Origin: Pricia mediterranea
GTDB taxonomy: Bacteria > Bacteroidota > Bacteroidia > Flavobacteriales > Flavobacteriaceae
Assembly (NCBI RefSeq): GCF_032248455.1
Contig: NZ_JAVTTP010000001.1
Coordinates: 1,672,501 to 1,736,500 of the forward strand
DNA: 64,000 nt
Direction: 5' to 3'
The notes beneath the pieces are model-generated. The model saw only the letters and a program-made list of their open reading frames with translations, had not been told where the DNA came from and searched no databases. Of the stretch, positions 53,706 through 63,795 are shown piece after piece. A program made the position numbers and the translations under genes. Position 1 is the first letter of the stretch. Every line of letters starts with the position of its first letter.

Positions 53706-56700
53706 TTAAAAGTTTAGGTTAAGTCCTATAGAATATACCGTCGGTACCGGTATCCTGTTCACGTCTATCCGTTCCGGATCGGAACCTATATACCCGTCCG
53801 GGGTGAACCAAAACAGGTTCTCGCCCTGAAGGTAGATTCGCAATCCGGTCATACCACCCAATTTCCCTATGATATCCGTTGGCAATGAATAGCCCACTTG
53901 CAAATTCCGAATCTTGAAATAGGAGTTCTTCCGAAACAAATAATCGGAATTATCGGTGAAATTATTGACCAATGAAAGCGATGGGATATTCGAACCGGTA
54001 TTCTGGGGGGTCCAAGCATTGAGAACACCCAGACCTGCATTGTCCCTTCCCTGTACAAAATTGTTCCAGAATATATAGGAATCGACCCCGATCCTTCCTG
54101 CCACACCGGACCCGAATGCCGAAAAATCAAAGTTTTTATAGCCAAGGTCCAAACGCACACCATACTCCAGGTCCGGTAGTGTATTTCCTATAAAATCCCG
54201 ATCATCGCTATCGATTACGCCATCACTGTTAATATCGACTATCTTAATCCCGCCCGGTCTCGCATTCCCGGTCTGTACCCCCCCAGTGGGGTGCGCTTCG
54301 ACTTCGGCCTGACTTTGGAAAAGCCCATCGGTACGGTACCCGAAAACAGCGGATTGAGATTGCCCCAAAATTGAATTCTGGGCCGTTCCGGGGAATGCTG
54401 CCCTAACTTCTTCCGGTAAGAAAGTAATCTCATCCTTAAAGGCACCAAAATTTGTAGATATCCCAAATGATAGTCCGTTGTCCCAGGCATTGGAATATCC
54501 CACGGCCAGTTCCCAACCTTTTGTTGATGTTGCGGCACCGTTCAAAACGCGCTGTTGGCCTTCACCAATAACGGATGCAATCGGTGGGGTAGTCAATATA
54601 TCCGTTGTCTCCCTTGTAAAATAATCAAAAGATCCGCTGATCGCATTATTAAAAAAGCCGAAATCCACACCATAGTTCCATTCCTTTGTGGTTTCCCATT
54701 TTAGATCGGGATTCGGTGCCTGCGTGGATACAAATCCCGAGGGCAGTGTTCCCGTATTGTTGCCATTAATGTCATAGGCCGTGCCCACATTATAGTATAT
54801 CTCAAAAAAACCTCCCGTCAATTGGGCCTGGGTGGTGCCATACCTCGATTCATAGAGACCGAATCGGGCAACGTTGCCTATCTCCTGATTCCCCACTTCG
54901 CCATAACCAGCCCGAAGTTTTAGCTCGGAAAGGATCTCATTGTCCCTTAAAAATTCTTCCTGGCTGACCCTCCAACCCAAAGTAGCGGCCGGAAAAATAC
55001 CGTATCGGTTGTTCGCACCGAACCTTGAGGAACCGTCCCTACGTACCGTGAACGAAGCCAGGTATTTATCGGCATAGGAGTAATTCAGTTTCCCGAATTG
55101 GGACTGAAGGCTGTACTGTGTCGAGATTCCATTTGTCGTCCGTGCGCCCGTGGCCGCAGAGAGTACAAAATAGGATTCCTGTTCCACGGCAAAATCGTCC
55201 GCTTGAGCCAAAATGGTATCAAAATCCTCGCGTATCGATTCGACCCCCAATAAAGCCCCGAAGCGATGATCTCCCAGGACCAAATTGTAGTTCAGGGTGT
55301 TTGAAAACGTCAGTGTCGTTAACTTGTTGGTGTCGAATATAAGCCTGTTGTTACTTCGGGTTATAAAACCGTTGTTCACCCTGGGCTCGATATCCTTGCT
55401 CTTAAAATCGCTAAAGTCGATTCCCAGACTTGACCGAAAGGTCAAGTTGTCCACTATCTGAAGTTCGGCAAAGACGTTCCCAAAGAAATTGTTCTTGGTG
55501 GCGTTGTCCCACCGGTTCAAATACTGCATCAGCAATGGGTTATTACGGTCGGAATACCCAGCTCCCAAAGGCCCGGCAAAGTCACCGTTACTATCAAATA
55601 CCGGAATGGTCGGTGCCAAAGTTATCGCAAGGCCGGTAGTAGGAGCTCCGCCGACATCACTGGCCACCAAGGTTTCATTGGATGTGGAAAACTGGGTGTT
55701 GACCCCAAACTTCAGTTTGTCGTTGAACAGGTTGGTGGTTCCGTTAATCTTTGCGGTATAGCGGTCATAGCCCGTATATTTGAGCATGCCGGTATTCTTC
55801 AGGTATCCCAGATTGACCAGGAGCGATGATTTTTCCGAACTCGCGGAAACCGTGACCTCGTTGTTGAATACATAGCCCGTTTCATAGACCTCGTCCTGCC
55901 AATCAGTGTCCCCGGCGGGCACATCGGGATTTCCACCTACAAAGGGCTGTACGGAAACACTATTAAGAACAGGGTTGGCAAAATCACCGTTCCAGTCAAA
56001 ATCATAGATTTCACCATAACCACCCGTGGGATCCGCTCCATCATTAACGGAAGCACGCCAAAGCGCCTCACCTCTCTGAAGCGAATTCAACATATCATAC
56101 CGTTGTTTTCTTTCGGATTGTACGGACAGGTTGGAATTGATGCTGACCGTCAGACGTTCGCCCTTCGCCCCACTCTTCGTGGAGACCACGATTACGCCGT
56201 TTGCGGCCCTTGATCCGTATATGGAAGAGGCAGATGCATCTTTTAATACCTGTATGGATTCTATTATCTCCGGGTTCAGGCTTGCAAAGACCTCTTGGCG
56301 TTTTGTCGGTACCCCATCTATTACATAAAGCGGGTCGTTATTGCCCAACGTGGTGATACCCCGAATTAGGATTCTACTGTTCAGCCCTGTGGGATCTCCC
56401 GATTTTTCGACGAAGAGACCTGGAACGCGTCCTTGTAAGGCCTGCATTGCGTTACCCGAGCTAAGGCTTTGGCCTTCGATGGGTGCCGTTTCCACCACGG
56501 TAACCGCGCCGGTAAGATCTATCTTTCGTTCGGAAGAATAGCCCGTCAAAACGACCTCATCGAGTTGCTGTGCATCTTCCTGCATGGCCACATCGATCCT
56601 CGATTGCCCATCGACGGGTATTTCGACACTTGAAAAGCCAATATAGCTAAATACCAAGGTTGCATCCGCAGCGGCATCCTCGAGGATATAATTGCCGTCA

Positions 56701-56861
56701 AAATCGGTCGTTGTCCCGACGGTCGTTCCCTTTATGATAACGGAAGCACCGGGCAAGGGCATACCATCGCCGGCGGATGTGACCGTACCGGTTATCTGTC
56801 CCTGGGCCCATAGGCCCATCGGGGCAGATATCAATAGAAAAAATAAAATTATTGATTTCAT
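53706..56861 (-). CDS. SusC/RagA-family TonB-dependent transporter
   Basis: A 1051-residue outer-membrane transporter. It has a signal peptide (PMGLWAQ), a carboxypeptidase-like regulatory domain at about 21-105 (ITGTVTSAGDGMPLPGASVI), a TonB box-like DEVVLTGYSS near 102, a plug at 110-235 (ALQGRVPGLFVEKSGDP, RGITTLGNNDPLYVIDGVP) and a 22-strand barrel ending GLNLNF. Together with SusD it imports fructo-oligosaccharides. The gap to GH32 is 11 bp, indicating one operon. Confidence 0.97.
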   Translation of the reverse strand: MKSIILFFLLISAPMGLWAQGQITGTVTSAGDGMPLPGASVIIKGTTVGTTTDFDGNYILEDAAADATLVFSYIGFSSVEIPVDGQSRIDVAMQEDAQQLDEVVLTGYSSERKIDLTGAVTVVETAPIEGQSLSSGNAMQALQGRVPGLFVEKSGDPTGLNSRILIRGITTLGNNDPLYVIDGVPTKRQEVFASLNPEIIESIQVLKDASASSIYGSRAANGVIVVSTKSGAKGERLTVSINSNLSVQSERKQRYDMLNSLQRGEALWRASVNDGADPTGGYGEIYDFDWNGDFANPVLNSVSVQPFVGGNPDVPAGDTDWQDEVYETGYVFNNEVTVSASSEKSSLLVNLGYLKNTGMLKYTGYDRYTAKINGTTNLFNDKLKFGVNTQFSTSNETLVASDVGGAPTTGLAITLAPTIPVFDSNGDFAGPLGAGYSDRNNPLLMQYLNRWDNATKNNFFGNVFAELQIVDNLTFRSSLGIDFSDFKSKDIEPRVNNGFITRSNNRLIFDTNKLTTLTFSNTLNYNLVLGDHRFGALLGVESIREDFDTILAQADDFAVEQESYFVLSAATGARTTNGISTQYSLQSQFGKLNYSYADKYLASFTVRRDGSSRFGANNRYGIFPAATLGWRVSQEEFLRDNEILSELKLRAGYGEVGNQEIGNVARFGLYESRYGTTQAQLTGGFFEIYYNVGTAYDINGNNTGTLPSGFVSTQAPNPDLKWETTKEWNYGVDFGFFNNAISGSFDYFTRETTDILTTPPIASVIGEGQQRVLNGAATSTKGWELAVGYSNAWDNGLSFGISTNFGAFKDEITFLPEEVRAAFPGTAQNSILGQSQSAVFGYRTDGLFQSQAEVEAHPTGGVQTGNARPGGIKIVDINSDGVIDSDDRDFIGNTLPDLEYGVRLDLGYKNFDFSAFGSGVAGRIGVDSYIFWNNFVQGRDNAGLGVLNAWTPQNTGSNIPSLSLVNNFTDNSDYLFRKNSYFKIRNLQVGYSLPTDIIGKLGGMTGLRIYLQGENLFWFTPDGYIGSDPERIDVNRIPVPTVYSIGLNLNF

Positions 56862-56872
56862 AATAGTTGAGT

Positions 56873-58486
56873 TTAGTTAAAGTTCAATTCGTGTACTTCT
56901 ATATAGTCCAATAGGAATTCACCGTTTTCAGACGCAATGGACAGGGTTTCAAAAGGTGCGTTGGGAAAGAATATTTCGGTCATTACCGTTTCACCATCAT
57001 CATAGAAAAGTTCGATGGAAGTTTTATCCAATAGTATTTTTCCCGATAGATTTACTGCATCGGACGTTCTAGGGGCTGTGGAAATGTTATTGGCAAAATT
57101 TTCGGAAAACCCTGTTTTTCCTGATTTTGACCGATCTATATAAAAGCTCTTATCACGATGGTCGTACCCAAAGGACAGTTCGTCCCCCTCATTATTGGAA
57201 AGCCTCAAAGTGTATATGTTATCCGCTAGATCTGAAATGGAAAAATTGATTTCAGTACGTGATAGATCGGCAGTTTCCGAACCAATCAACTTTACTTCAT
57301 CCTTTACGGAAATGTTTTCCTTTTTGTACTTGGAGCTTCGATAACCGGAAAGTTCTTCCACCGGTATGGAAATTAGGCGATACTCATCACCGCTCTTTAT
57401 CAATTCCATTTCCCTGGCCACGGTGGTGGCACTTCTCCAAGTTTCCGTTGGCACTTCGTTGGCATATTGCCAGTTGGACATCCATCCTATAAAAAGTTTT
57501 CCGCCATCGGCAGTGGCTACGTTCGACCAGGTTACCCCTGCATAGTTATCCTTCCCGAAATCCACCCAAAAATCGTGTTCATTGACCATGGCGTTCTTAA
57601 AATCGGGGTCCAACGTAAATTTTTCCCCATTAAAATCGCCAACGAAATATTGGGTGGCACTGCCCCCGTTCGGCCCCCCGGGATTGATACTCACCAAAAG
57701 GACCCATTTTTCTTCATCGGAATCCTTGACCTTTAGTGGGAACAGGTCGGGGCATTCCCATACCCCATTGTGGTTGCCGACACCTTCCCCGAAATCGGAA
57801 AGAAGTTTCCAGTCCTTAAGGTTTTGGGAGGTATAAAACATGATTTTTTGACCTGCGGCCAATACCATGACCCATTCTTTGCGAAGGTCGTTCCATGACA
57901 CCTTGGGATCCCTAAAATCCCTTTCGCCGGGATTTTTGATAACTGGGTTGCCCTCGTACTTTGTCCATGTTAATCCTTCATCCAAAGAATAGGCTATCCC
58001 TTGGGTCTCCACATCGGTACCCCCTCCTTTTTCCTTTTTGGGATCGTGGTAGGTAAATAGAGCCACAATAGGAATTTTCCCCTCTTTCCCAAAACCGGAG
58101 GTATTCTCATGGTCCACCACGGCACTGCCCGAAAAGATGTATCCCAATTCATCGGGATATAAAGCTATCGGCTGTTCCTTCCAGGTCACCATATCGGTAC
58201 TGGTGGCATGGCCCCAGTGCATGGGTCCCCATTTACTGCTGTCAGGATAATGTTGGAAATACAGATGATAATATTCGTTGTAAAAGAACATACCGTTGGG
58301 ATCGTTCATCCATCCCTTTTTTGGGGAAAAATGGAAATTGGGGCGGTACAGTGCCTCCTCTGAATTTGCGCTAATCCTCTCGTTGTCCGCAACAATCTCA
58401 TTCTTCATATCCGCTTTGTCCTTACAGGCAAAGACCGTTAACATCAATGCCGAGATCATGAATAGTTTGCCAGTTGTGCTTTTCAT
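56873..58486 (-). CDS. Glycoside hydrolase family 32 (levanase/inulinase type) lipoprotein
   Basis: A 537-residue lipoprotein (TVFAC, Cys21). It has a five-bladed propeller with nucleophile Asp62 in GWMNDPNG, transition-state Asp193 in FRDPK and acid/base Glu244 in WECPDLF, followed by a beta-sandwich at about 380-537. It hydrolyses beta-fructans or sucrose at the cell surface or in the periplasm. Endo versus exo action and levan versus inulin preference cannot be told from these motifs. It is 28 bp after the porter gene. Confidence 0.95.
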   Translation of the reverse strand: MKSTTGKLFMISALMLTVFACKDKADMKNEIVADNERISANSEEALYRPNFHFSPKKGWMNDPNGMFFYNEYYHLYFQHYPDSSKWGPMHWGHATSTDMVTWKEQPIALYPDELGYIFSGSAVVDHENTSGFGKEGKIPIVALFTYHDPKKEKGGGTDVETQGIAYSLDEGLTWTKYEGNPVIKNPGERDFRDPKVSWNDLRKEWVMVLAAGQKIMFYTSQNLKDWKLLSDFGEGVGNHNGVWECPDLFPLKVKDSDEEKWVLLVSINPGGPNGGSATQYFVGDFNGEKFTLDPDFKNAMVNEHDFWVDFGKDNYAGVTWSNVATADGGKLFIGWMSNWQYANEVPTETWRSATTVAREMELIKSGDEYRLISIPVEELSGYRSSKYKKENISVKDEVKLIGSETADLSRTEINFSISDLADNIYTLRLSNNEGDELSFGYDHRDKSFYIDRSKSGKTGFSENFANNISTAPRTSDAVNLSGKILLDKTSIELFYDDGETVMTEIFFPNAPFETLSIASENGEFLLDYIEVHELNFN

Positions 58487-58514
58487 CTTTTTTATTTTTA
58501 AATTTTAGTTTTAG

Positions 58515-59876
58515 TTATCCTTTTGTTCCCTTAGCGGGAATAACCTTTTCATCACGGTTTTTTCCCTTAATTAACGTTTTACTTAACTCTTCCAATGAAA
58601 TTCCCTTTGTTTCGGGCATTACAAAAGCAACAAACAACAATTGAAGCAACATCATGAAGGCAAAAAATGTAAATACGATGCCCGGGCCGATAGTGGCAAA
58701 AAGTATAGGGATCAAAGAAGGGACCACGGCGGCCAAAATCCAGTGAACCGAACTGCCAAAACTCTGACCGTATCCTCTTAAATGATTCGGGAATATTTCG
58801 GAGATAAATACCCATATTACCGTACCCTGACCTACGGCATGGGCAGCGATAAACAGGAATAGGAAAATAGCAACCGACATCCCTTCCCAATTAAAGAAGA
58901 AAGCACAGGCTACCAATGAAAGGGATATGATATAGCCCACAGACCCGATGTACATGAGCTGCTTTCTGCCCATTCGGTCTATTAGAAATATCCCCAAAAG
59001 GGTAAAGAGCATATTGGTTACCCCTATACCTATACTGCTTAGTAGGGCGGTACTGGCACCAAGGCCTGCTTCCTCCAAAATTCTGGGAGCATAATATAGA
59101 AAAGCGTTGATCCCGGACAATTGGTTAAAAAAAGCGATACAAAAGGCCAGGATTAAAATGAATCTATATTTTTTCATGAAAATGTTTTCACCGGTTACGG
59201 TAGTTTTATTTTCGGTATTGATCTCCAACATTAGTTGCTCTACATCTTGACCGGGATTAATAACCCCCAATACATTCCGAGCCTCATCTACTTTTAACTT
59301 GGACAACAACCATCTTGGACTTTTCGGTATCGTCAAGGCGAACACCGTATAGATACTTGCCGGAATCGCCTCGACACCGAGCATCCACCGCCAGGAGTTT
59401 TCGCCTATATTGTTCAAGAGATAGTTGGAGAAAAAAGCGATGAGAATACCGAAAACAATGTTAAACTGGTATAGACCGACCAATTTGCCCCTATCCTTTG
59501 CCGGAGCGATCTCTGATATGTAGGCGGGTGCCGCAATGGTAGATGCCCCAACGCCAAGGCCTCCAAGAAACCGAAAGATGGCAAAGGTTATGGGGTCATT
59601 GGACAATGCGGAGCCCAGGGCAGAAATCGTATAGAGCACCCCGATCCAAATCAAAGTTTTCTTTCGGCCGAGCTTATTGGTGGGTATGCCCCCGAGTAGC
59701 GCCCCGACCACGGTACCCCATAAGGCCATTCCTATAACGATGGCCCCATGAAATACATCGGATGAGTCCCAAAGGGTTTGGAGTTTTTTATCCGCACCGG
59801 AGATGACTACGGTATCAAATCCGAATAGAAAACCTGCCAATGCAGCGGCAATAGACCAAACCCATATTTTTTTCAT
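58515..59876 (-). CDS. MFS sugar porter (fructose type)
   Basis: A 453-residue inner-membrane symporter with 12 helices. Sugar-porter signatures are present: GRKKTLIW after helix 2, RFLGGLGVGASTIAAPAYISE, PESPR-like PKSPRWLL, QLSGINAFLYYAPRIL, DRMGRKQLMY, and PETKG near the C-terminus. In a GH32 locus its substrate is very probably fructose. It is the first gene of the SusCD operon and follows the sensor gene by 243 bp, where the operon promoter should lie. Confidence 0.94.
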   Translation of the reverse strand: MKKIWVWSIAAALAGFLFGFDTVVISGADKKLQTLWDSSDVFHGAIVIGMALWGTVVGALLGGIPTNKLGRKKTLIWIGVLYTISALGSALSNDPITFAIFRFLGGLGVGASTIAAPAYISEIAPAKDRGKLVGLYQFNIVFGILIAFFSNYLLNNIGENSWRWMLGVEAIPASIYTVFALTIPKSPRWLLSKLKVDEARNVLGVINPGQDVEQLMLEINTENKTTVTGENIFMKKYRFILILAFCIAFFNQLSGINAFLYYAPRILEEAGLGASTALLSSIGIGVTNMLFTLLGIFLIDRMGRKQLMYIGSVGYIISLSLVACAFFFNWEGMSVAIFLFLFIAAHAVGQGTVIWVFISEIFPNHLRGYGQSFGSSVHWILAAVVPSLIPILFATIGPGIVFTFFAFMMLLQLLFVAFVMPETKGISLEELSKTLIKGKNRDEKVIPAKGTKG

Positions 59877-60119
59877 AATCGTAACTCTCTAGCGTTGGTG
59901 CTAAAGTATTCGTAAAATAAGGCTTGGTACTTTGATGATATTCCAATTTCTTATGTTTTCGTTAAGAAATCGGGAAAGACATATATTGTTCTGTAAATCA
60001 AACGATTACAAGAAAAAATTAACATACGTCAAAAACGTACAAGTATACTGGTGTTACCTTTTGTTTGAATTTGATACGTGCAATTGGTAGAAATAAAATG
60101 GGACCGGACAAGAAATGAC

Positions 60120-62867
60120 TTAAACTGATTTTCGAAATGATCCGGGAGGCATGCCATACTTATTTTTAAAAGCGGTAGAGAAATAGTTGGGTGAGGAAAA
60201 TCCTGTGGCGTAAGCAATTTCGGCTACAGTCAACGAGGTATTTTCCAACATGGATTTTGCTTTTTCCAAACGGATGTTACCGATATAATCGCTAATGCTA
60301 ATACCCATCAAAGCTTTTACCTTTCGATACAATTGGACCCTTGAAATATTCAGGTGTTCCGCCAAGTTTTCTACCGAAAAGTTTGGATTGTCCAGATTAT
60401 CCTTGATCAATCTGTTCACTTCACTTAAGAACCGTTGTTCCAGGTTACCGAAAGCATCGGAATCTTCAATTTTATGAATATTACTGGTATAATAGAACCG
60501 GAGTTTCTCCCTATTATACAATAGCGATTTAATGGACTGTACCAAAATGGAATAGCTAAAAGGCTTCGTGAGATACAGGTCGGCCCCTGATTCAAGACCT
60601 TTTAAATACGATTCCTTATCGCCCATGGCGGTAAGTATTATGGTGGGTATATGGGATGTGCGCAAATCTCCTTTCAAGATTTCACAGATTTCGAACCCAT
60701 TCTTATTCGGAAGGCTGATATCACATAAAACAATATCCGGGACTATTTCAAAAGCCTTTTCAATGGCGTCCGTACCGTCCGAGAGATGGATGTCATACTC
60801 CGATTTCAATTTGCTCTTTAGAAACCGTAGCAGATCCCGATTATCTTCTATGATTAGAACCGAATAGTTTTCTTGGTCCCTCTCAGGTACCTGTACCAGA
60901 TAATTTTCGTCGACCAAATGTTCCGAAGAGAAATCGATTATGTTGGTATCCACCAAATCTTGATCGGCAATGATCTGGCTCTCATCAAAATGCGCCCGAC
61001 CTTTTTGCAGGGTGATAATAAACTCCGTTCCATGAAAAGATCTGACTTCAATAGTGCCCGCGTGTATTTCAATAAATTCCTTGCTTACATGCAGCCCGAT
61101 GCCCGAACTGTTTTTTCTATTGTTCGAACCCCTAAAAAAGGCCTGAAAAACACCGTCCAATTCCTTTTCCGGAATACCGATGCCGGAGTCCCTAAAATGG
61201 ATAGCAACTGTATCTTCATTGACATGGTCTCGAATGTCTATCTCGATTTTCCCATTTTCCGGGGTAAACTTGAACGCATTGGAGAGTAGATTGAAATACA
61301 CCTTGTCCATCAGGTTTCTATCGATGAACAATTCCATATCTTCATTATTTATACTTAGTTTGAACGTAATGTTCCTTTTTTTCGCCTCTCGCTCAAATTC
61401 CTTGAAGATATTTTTGGAAAAGGTGAAGATATTTGTTTTTGATGCCCGTAGGGTAAATTTGCGATCTTCGACTTTTCTAAAATCCAATAGTTGATTGATG
61501 AGCCGTAACAAACGGTTCGAATTGTTGTAGATCAATTCCACTTCGTTCATAAGTCTCAAACCTTTTTCCTTGGCGACATCGTTTATTGATTCGATAGAAC
61601 TCAATATCAACGTAATCGGAGTCTTGAACTCGTGTGATAGCCATGTAAAGAAATTCAGTTTAGCTTCATTGATCTCCTCGACCTCTTTAGCGATTTTCTC
61701 AATTTGATTTCGTTGTACGGTAATCTTCCTGTTCGTAAGCTCTAATTGTCTATTTTTCTTCCGAATGGCAAAAATGGAATAAACGCTGTATAACGCAAGA
61801 CTAAGAATGATTGCCAGCAACGCCATAGTTATTTTTAATAAATTATTTTGGGAATAGTAGAGTTCTTCCTGCTGCTTGATGGCAACCAATTGATTTTCAA
61901 TTTCTTCCTGTTGCTCATTGATCTTATCGAATTGGTTCTTCATGATCTCGGCGTTCACTTCGTCGATAATAGTGGTCGTCAAGATGTTGTTTTTGGGCAC
62001 ACTCTCCCCGTTCAGGATTTTAAGGGCCAATTTTATGGCCTCTTCGCCTCCGGTTGGGTATAAGACCGTTGCTTTCAACATACCGTCCTCGACCATCCGG
62101 ATGCCACCATCCGGGCTATTGAGTCCATCTACGCCAATAAAATGTATAGTGCTTTCTAGCCCAAGGTCTCGGGCCACTTCCCAAGCGCCCCTTATCATAC
62201 GGTCGTTGTGTGCGAAAACATATTCAATTTTGCTATTCTTTTGAAGCAGTTCCCTAAATTGACCCTGAATGGACTCCTTTTCCCAATCGCCCTGAATCTG
62301 TTGAACAATTACGGCATTTTTGTAACTGTTGATGATTTGTGCAAATCCCAGACTACGTTCCTCCGCCGGCGAAGAACCCGCCATGCCTCTTATCTCGACG
62401 ATACGAATGGAATCTTTGGCATTGGAGGAAATTATTTTCTTAGCGGCGTTTCTACCCACTTCAATATTATCTGCCCCCAAATATGCCGTGTACTTTTCAT
62501 TTTCCGTTTTTCTATCCACTACGATTACCGGAATTCCAGCATCAAGTGCCCGCTCTACAACCGGAGTAATGGGTTTCGATTGTATAGGAGACACAATTAG
62601 AATATCAAGGCTATCGGCTATAAATGCCTCAATCTGTTCAATTTGCCTTTGTACCTCGTAATTGGCATCCCTTATGGTCAAATCGATATTCGGGTTGAGC
62701 GATGCCTGCAACTCCATGGCATCGTTCATCGACCTCCGCCAATCGTCATCGGACATGGCTTGAGAAAAGCCGATATGGATGGTATCCCCTTCTTTGCCTG
62801 TACTACAAGAGGCTAGAAATAGGAGAATCGCAATCAAAAAAAGCGGCGTGTACCTCGTTTTGAACAT
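60120..62867 (-). CDS. Hybrid two-component sensor with sugar-binding domain (BT1754-like)
   Basis: A 915-residue one-protein phosphorelay. A periplasmic LacI/ribose-binding-like domain occupies about 28-310 (IHIGFSQAMSDDDWRRSMND, ILIVSPIQSKP, PVIVVDRK). A membrane helix lies at 344-368. The histidine kinase has His412 in WLSHEFKTP and an ATP domain ending SSGIGLHVSKEF. The receiver has Asp716 in VLCDISLPNKNG, and an AraC helix-turn-helix closes the protein at about 820-915. This is the architecture of the fructose-sensing BT1754 of Bacteroides thetaiotaomicron. The N-terminus has a lipobox-like LASC (Cys21), unusual for a sensor that also spans the membrane. Confidence 0.93.
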   Translation of the reverse strand: MFKTRYTPLFLIAILLFLASCSTGKEGDTIHIGFSQAMSDDDWRRSMNDAMELQASLNPNIDLTIRDANYEVQRQIEQIEAFIADSLDILIVSPIQSKPITPVVERALDAGIPVIVVDRKTENEKYTAYLGADNIEVGRNAAKKIISSNAKDSIRIVEIRGMAGSSPAEERSLGFAQIINSYKNAVIVQQIQGDWEKESIQGQFRELLQKNSKIEYVFAHNDRMIRGAWEVARDLGLESTIHFIGVDGLNSPDGGIRMVEDGMLKATVLYPTGGEEAIKLALKILNGESVPKNNILTTTIIDEVNAEIMKNQFDKINEQQEEIENQLVAIKQQEELYYSQNNLLKITMALLAIILSLALYSVYSIFAIRKKNRQLELTNRKITVQRNQIEKIAKEVEEINEAKLNFFTWLSHEFKTPITLILSSIESINDVAKEKGLRLMNEVELIYNNSNRLLRLINQLLDFRKVEDRKFTLRASKTNIFTFSKNIFKEFEREAKKRNITFKLSINNEDMELFIDRNLMDKVYFNLLSNAFKFTPENGKIEIDIRDHVNEDTVAIHFRDSGIGIPEKELDGVFQAFFRGSNNRKNSSGIGLHVSKEFIEIHAGTIEVRSFHGTEFIITLQKGRAHFDESQIIADQDLVDTNIIDFSSEHLVDENYLVQVPERDQENYSVLIIEDNRDLLRFLKSKLKSEYDIHLSDGTDAIEKAFEIVPDIVLCDISLPNKNGFEICEILKGDLRTSHIPTIILTAMGDKESYLKGLESGADLYLTKPFSYSILVQSIKSLLYNREKLRFYYTSNIHKIEDSDAFGNLEQRFLSEVNRLIKDNLDNPNFSVENLAEHLNISRVQLYRKVKALMGISISDYIGNIRLEKAKSMLENTSLTVAEIAYATGFSSPNYFSTAFKNKYGMPPGSFRKSV

Positions 62868-63427
62868 TGGCAGTTGTATTCTTTACGTAAACTTAAGCAA
62901 AATAGACTTCACACAATCTGACCGAAAAAATGATTTTCTTGAAGTATCGTTCAACCGACCTTTTACGGTATTGAACTTTTACACCTCTTAAACCTCCACC
63001 ATGGTTTTCAAGATATTTGTATACTTTTTGGTTATACCGTTATTTCTGTGGATAAGAAATGAGAATCCTAAAACCTGACATAAGACTAAACGACTTAAGA
63101 CGTAAGACTTATACCTGTAAAACCCTGACAAACAGGCGTATACTTTTAACAGTATGCATCGAGGATATTGTTCTTTGTCTTATGTCCTACGTCCAAAAGT
63201 CCCAAGCCAGTATAATCTATGATTCAATTCCCACAACATTCGTGGTAGAACCTACTTTTTTAAAATGTCTCTAAAAAGAGCGAAGAAGTTGAAAATAAAA
63301 AAATGAACTCAACCCTATTCTTTGGACAGTTCCAAATACAAAGGTTTAGTCCATTTTCATTGGCATTAGACCATCAAAAGGATCACCGTAAGCAAAAGCC
63401 CAGCCCTCCGCGAAATAAAGCCCCTTT
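62868..63427. other. Intergenic region upstream of the sensor gene
   Basis: 560 bp without a gene. It holds the sensor promoter side (62868-63029), the 235-bp element copy B and an AT-rich tail. On the minus strand TCTATTTTGC (62903-62912) is a near match to the -7 box. Confidence 0.55.
63030..63264. repeat. 235-bp dispersed intergenic element, copy B
   Basis: Same order and nearly the same length as copy A at 21655-21890, with scattered substitutions. Inverted arms lie at about 63078-63108 and 63176-63201. Both copies lie upstream of minus-strand genes in the same orientation. Confidence 0.85.
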
Positions 63428-63778
63428 TTATAGACCGGCCCTCGACCGGAACATAAAAAAGGCCGAATCGGAAAAGAACAAGGGCGCGATGCCGAAGAAT
63501 ATACCCAGCCAGAACAAAGTGTTGCCTGAAGGCATCTTATGCAGCTTGTTCATTTTTTCCAAAACTATGGGCAGTTTCTTCTCGGTGTAGGATGCCTCGC
63601 CAGTGGTCTTATTATAGGTGCCCCCATCAAAATAGGTCGCGTTGCCCTCGGTTTTATCCGCTTTAAAACCTCGCCGCTGTAGTGACCTTCGCAAGACTTC
63701 GTCTTCCAAATTGGTTTCCAAGGTGCGATTGTCCTGCAATTTGCTTTTCAGGTAGTCGGTGTTCTTCCCATTATTCAA
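63428..63778 (-). CDS. Small protein with C-terminal membrane helix, possibly part of a frameshifted gene
   Basis: From a TTG at 63778 the frame encodes 116 residues: a charged N-terminal two-thirds (NTDYLKSKLQDNRTLETNLE, DEVLRRSLQRRGF, FDGGTYNKTTGEASYTEKK) and one hydrophobic helix (NTLFWLGIFFGIAPLFFSDS). The frame is open upstream to a TGA at 63821-63823, without ATG (SYRGKLIDLKRAKLNNGK). It could be the continuation of the preceding frame after a lost base. No family recognised. Confidence 0.5.
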   Translation of the reverse strand: MNNGKNTDYLKSKLQDNRTLETNLEDEVLRRSLQRRGFKADKTEGNATYFDGGTYNKTTGEASYTEKKLPIVLEKMNKLHKMPSGNTLFWLGIFFGIAPLFFSDSAFFMFRSRAGL

Positions 63779-63795
63779 CTTTGCCCGTTTTAGAT

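Noticed and set aside
63303-63590. Plus-strand 95-codon frame at the right end
   Set aside because: Overlaps the minus-strand membrane-helix frame antisense and has basic, unstructured composition.
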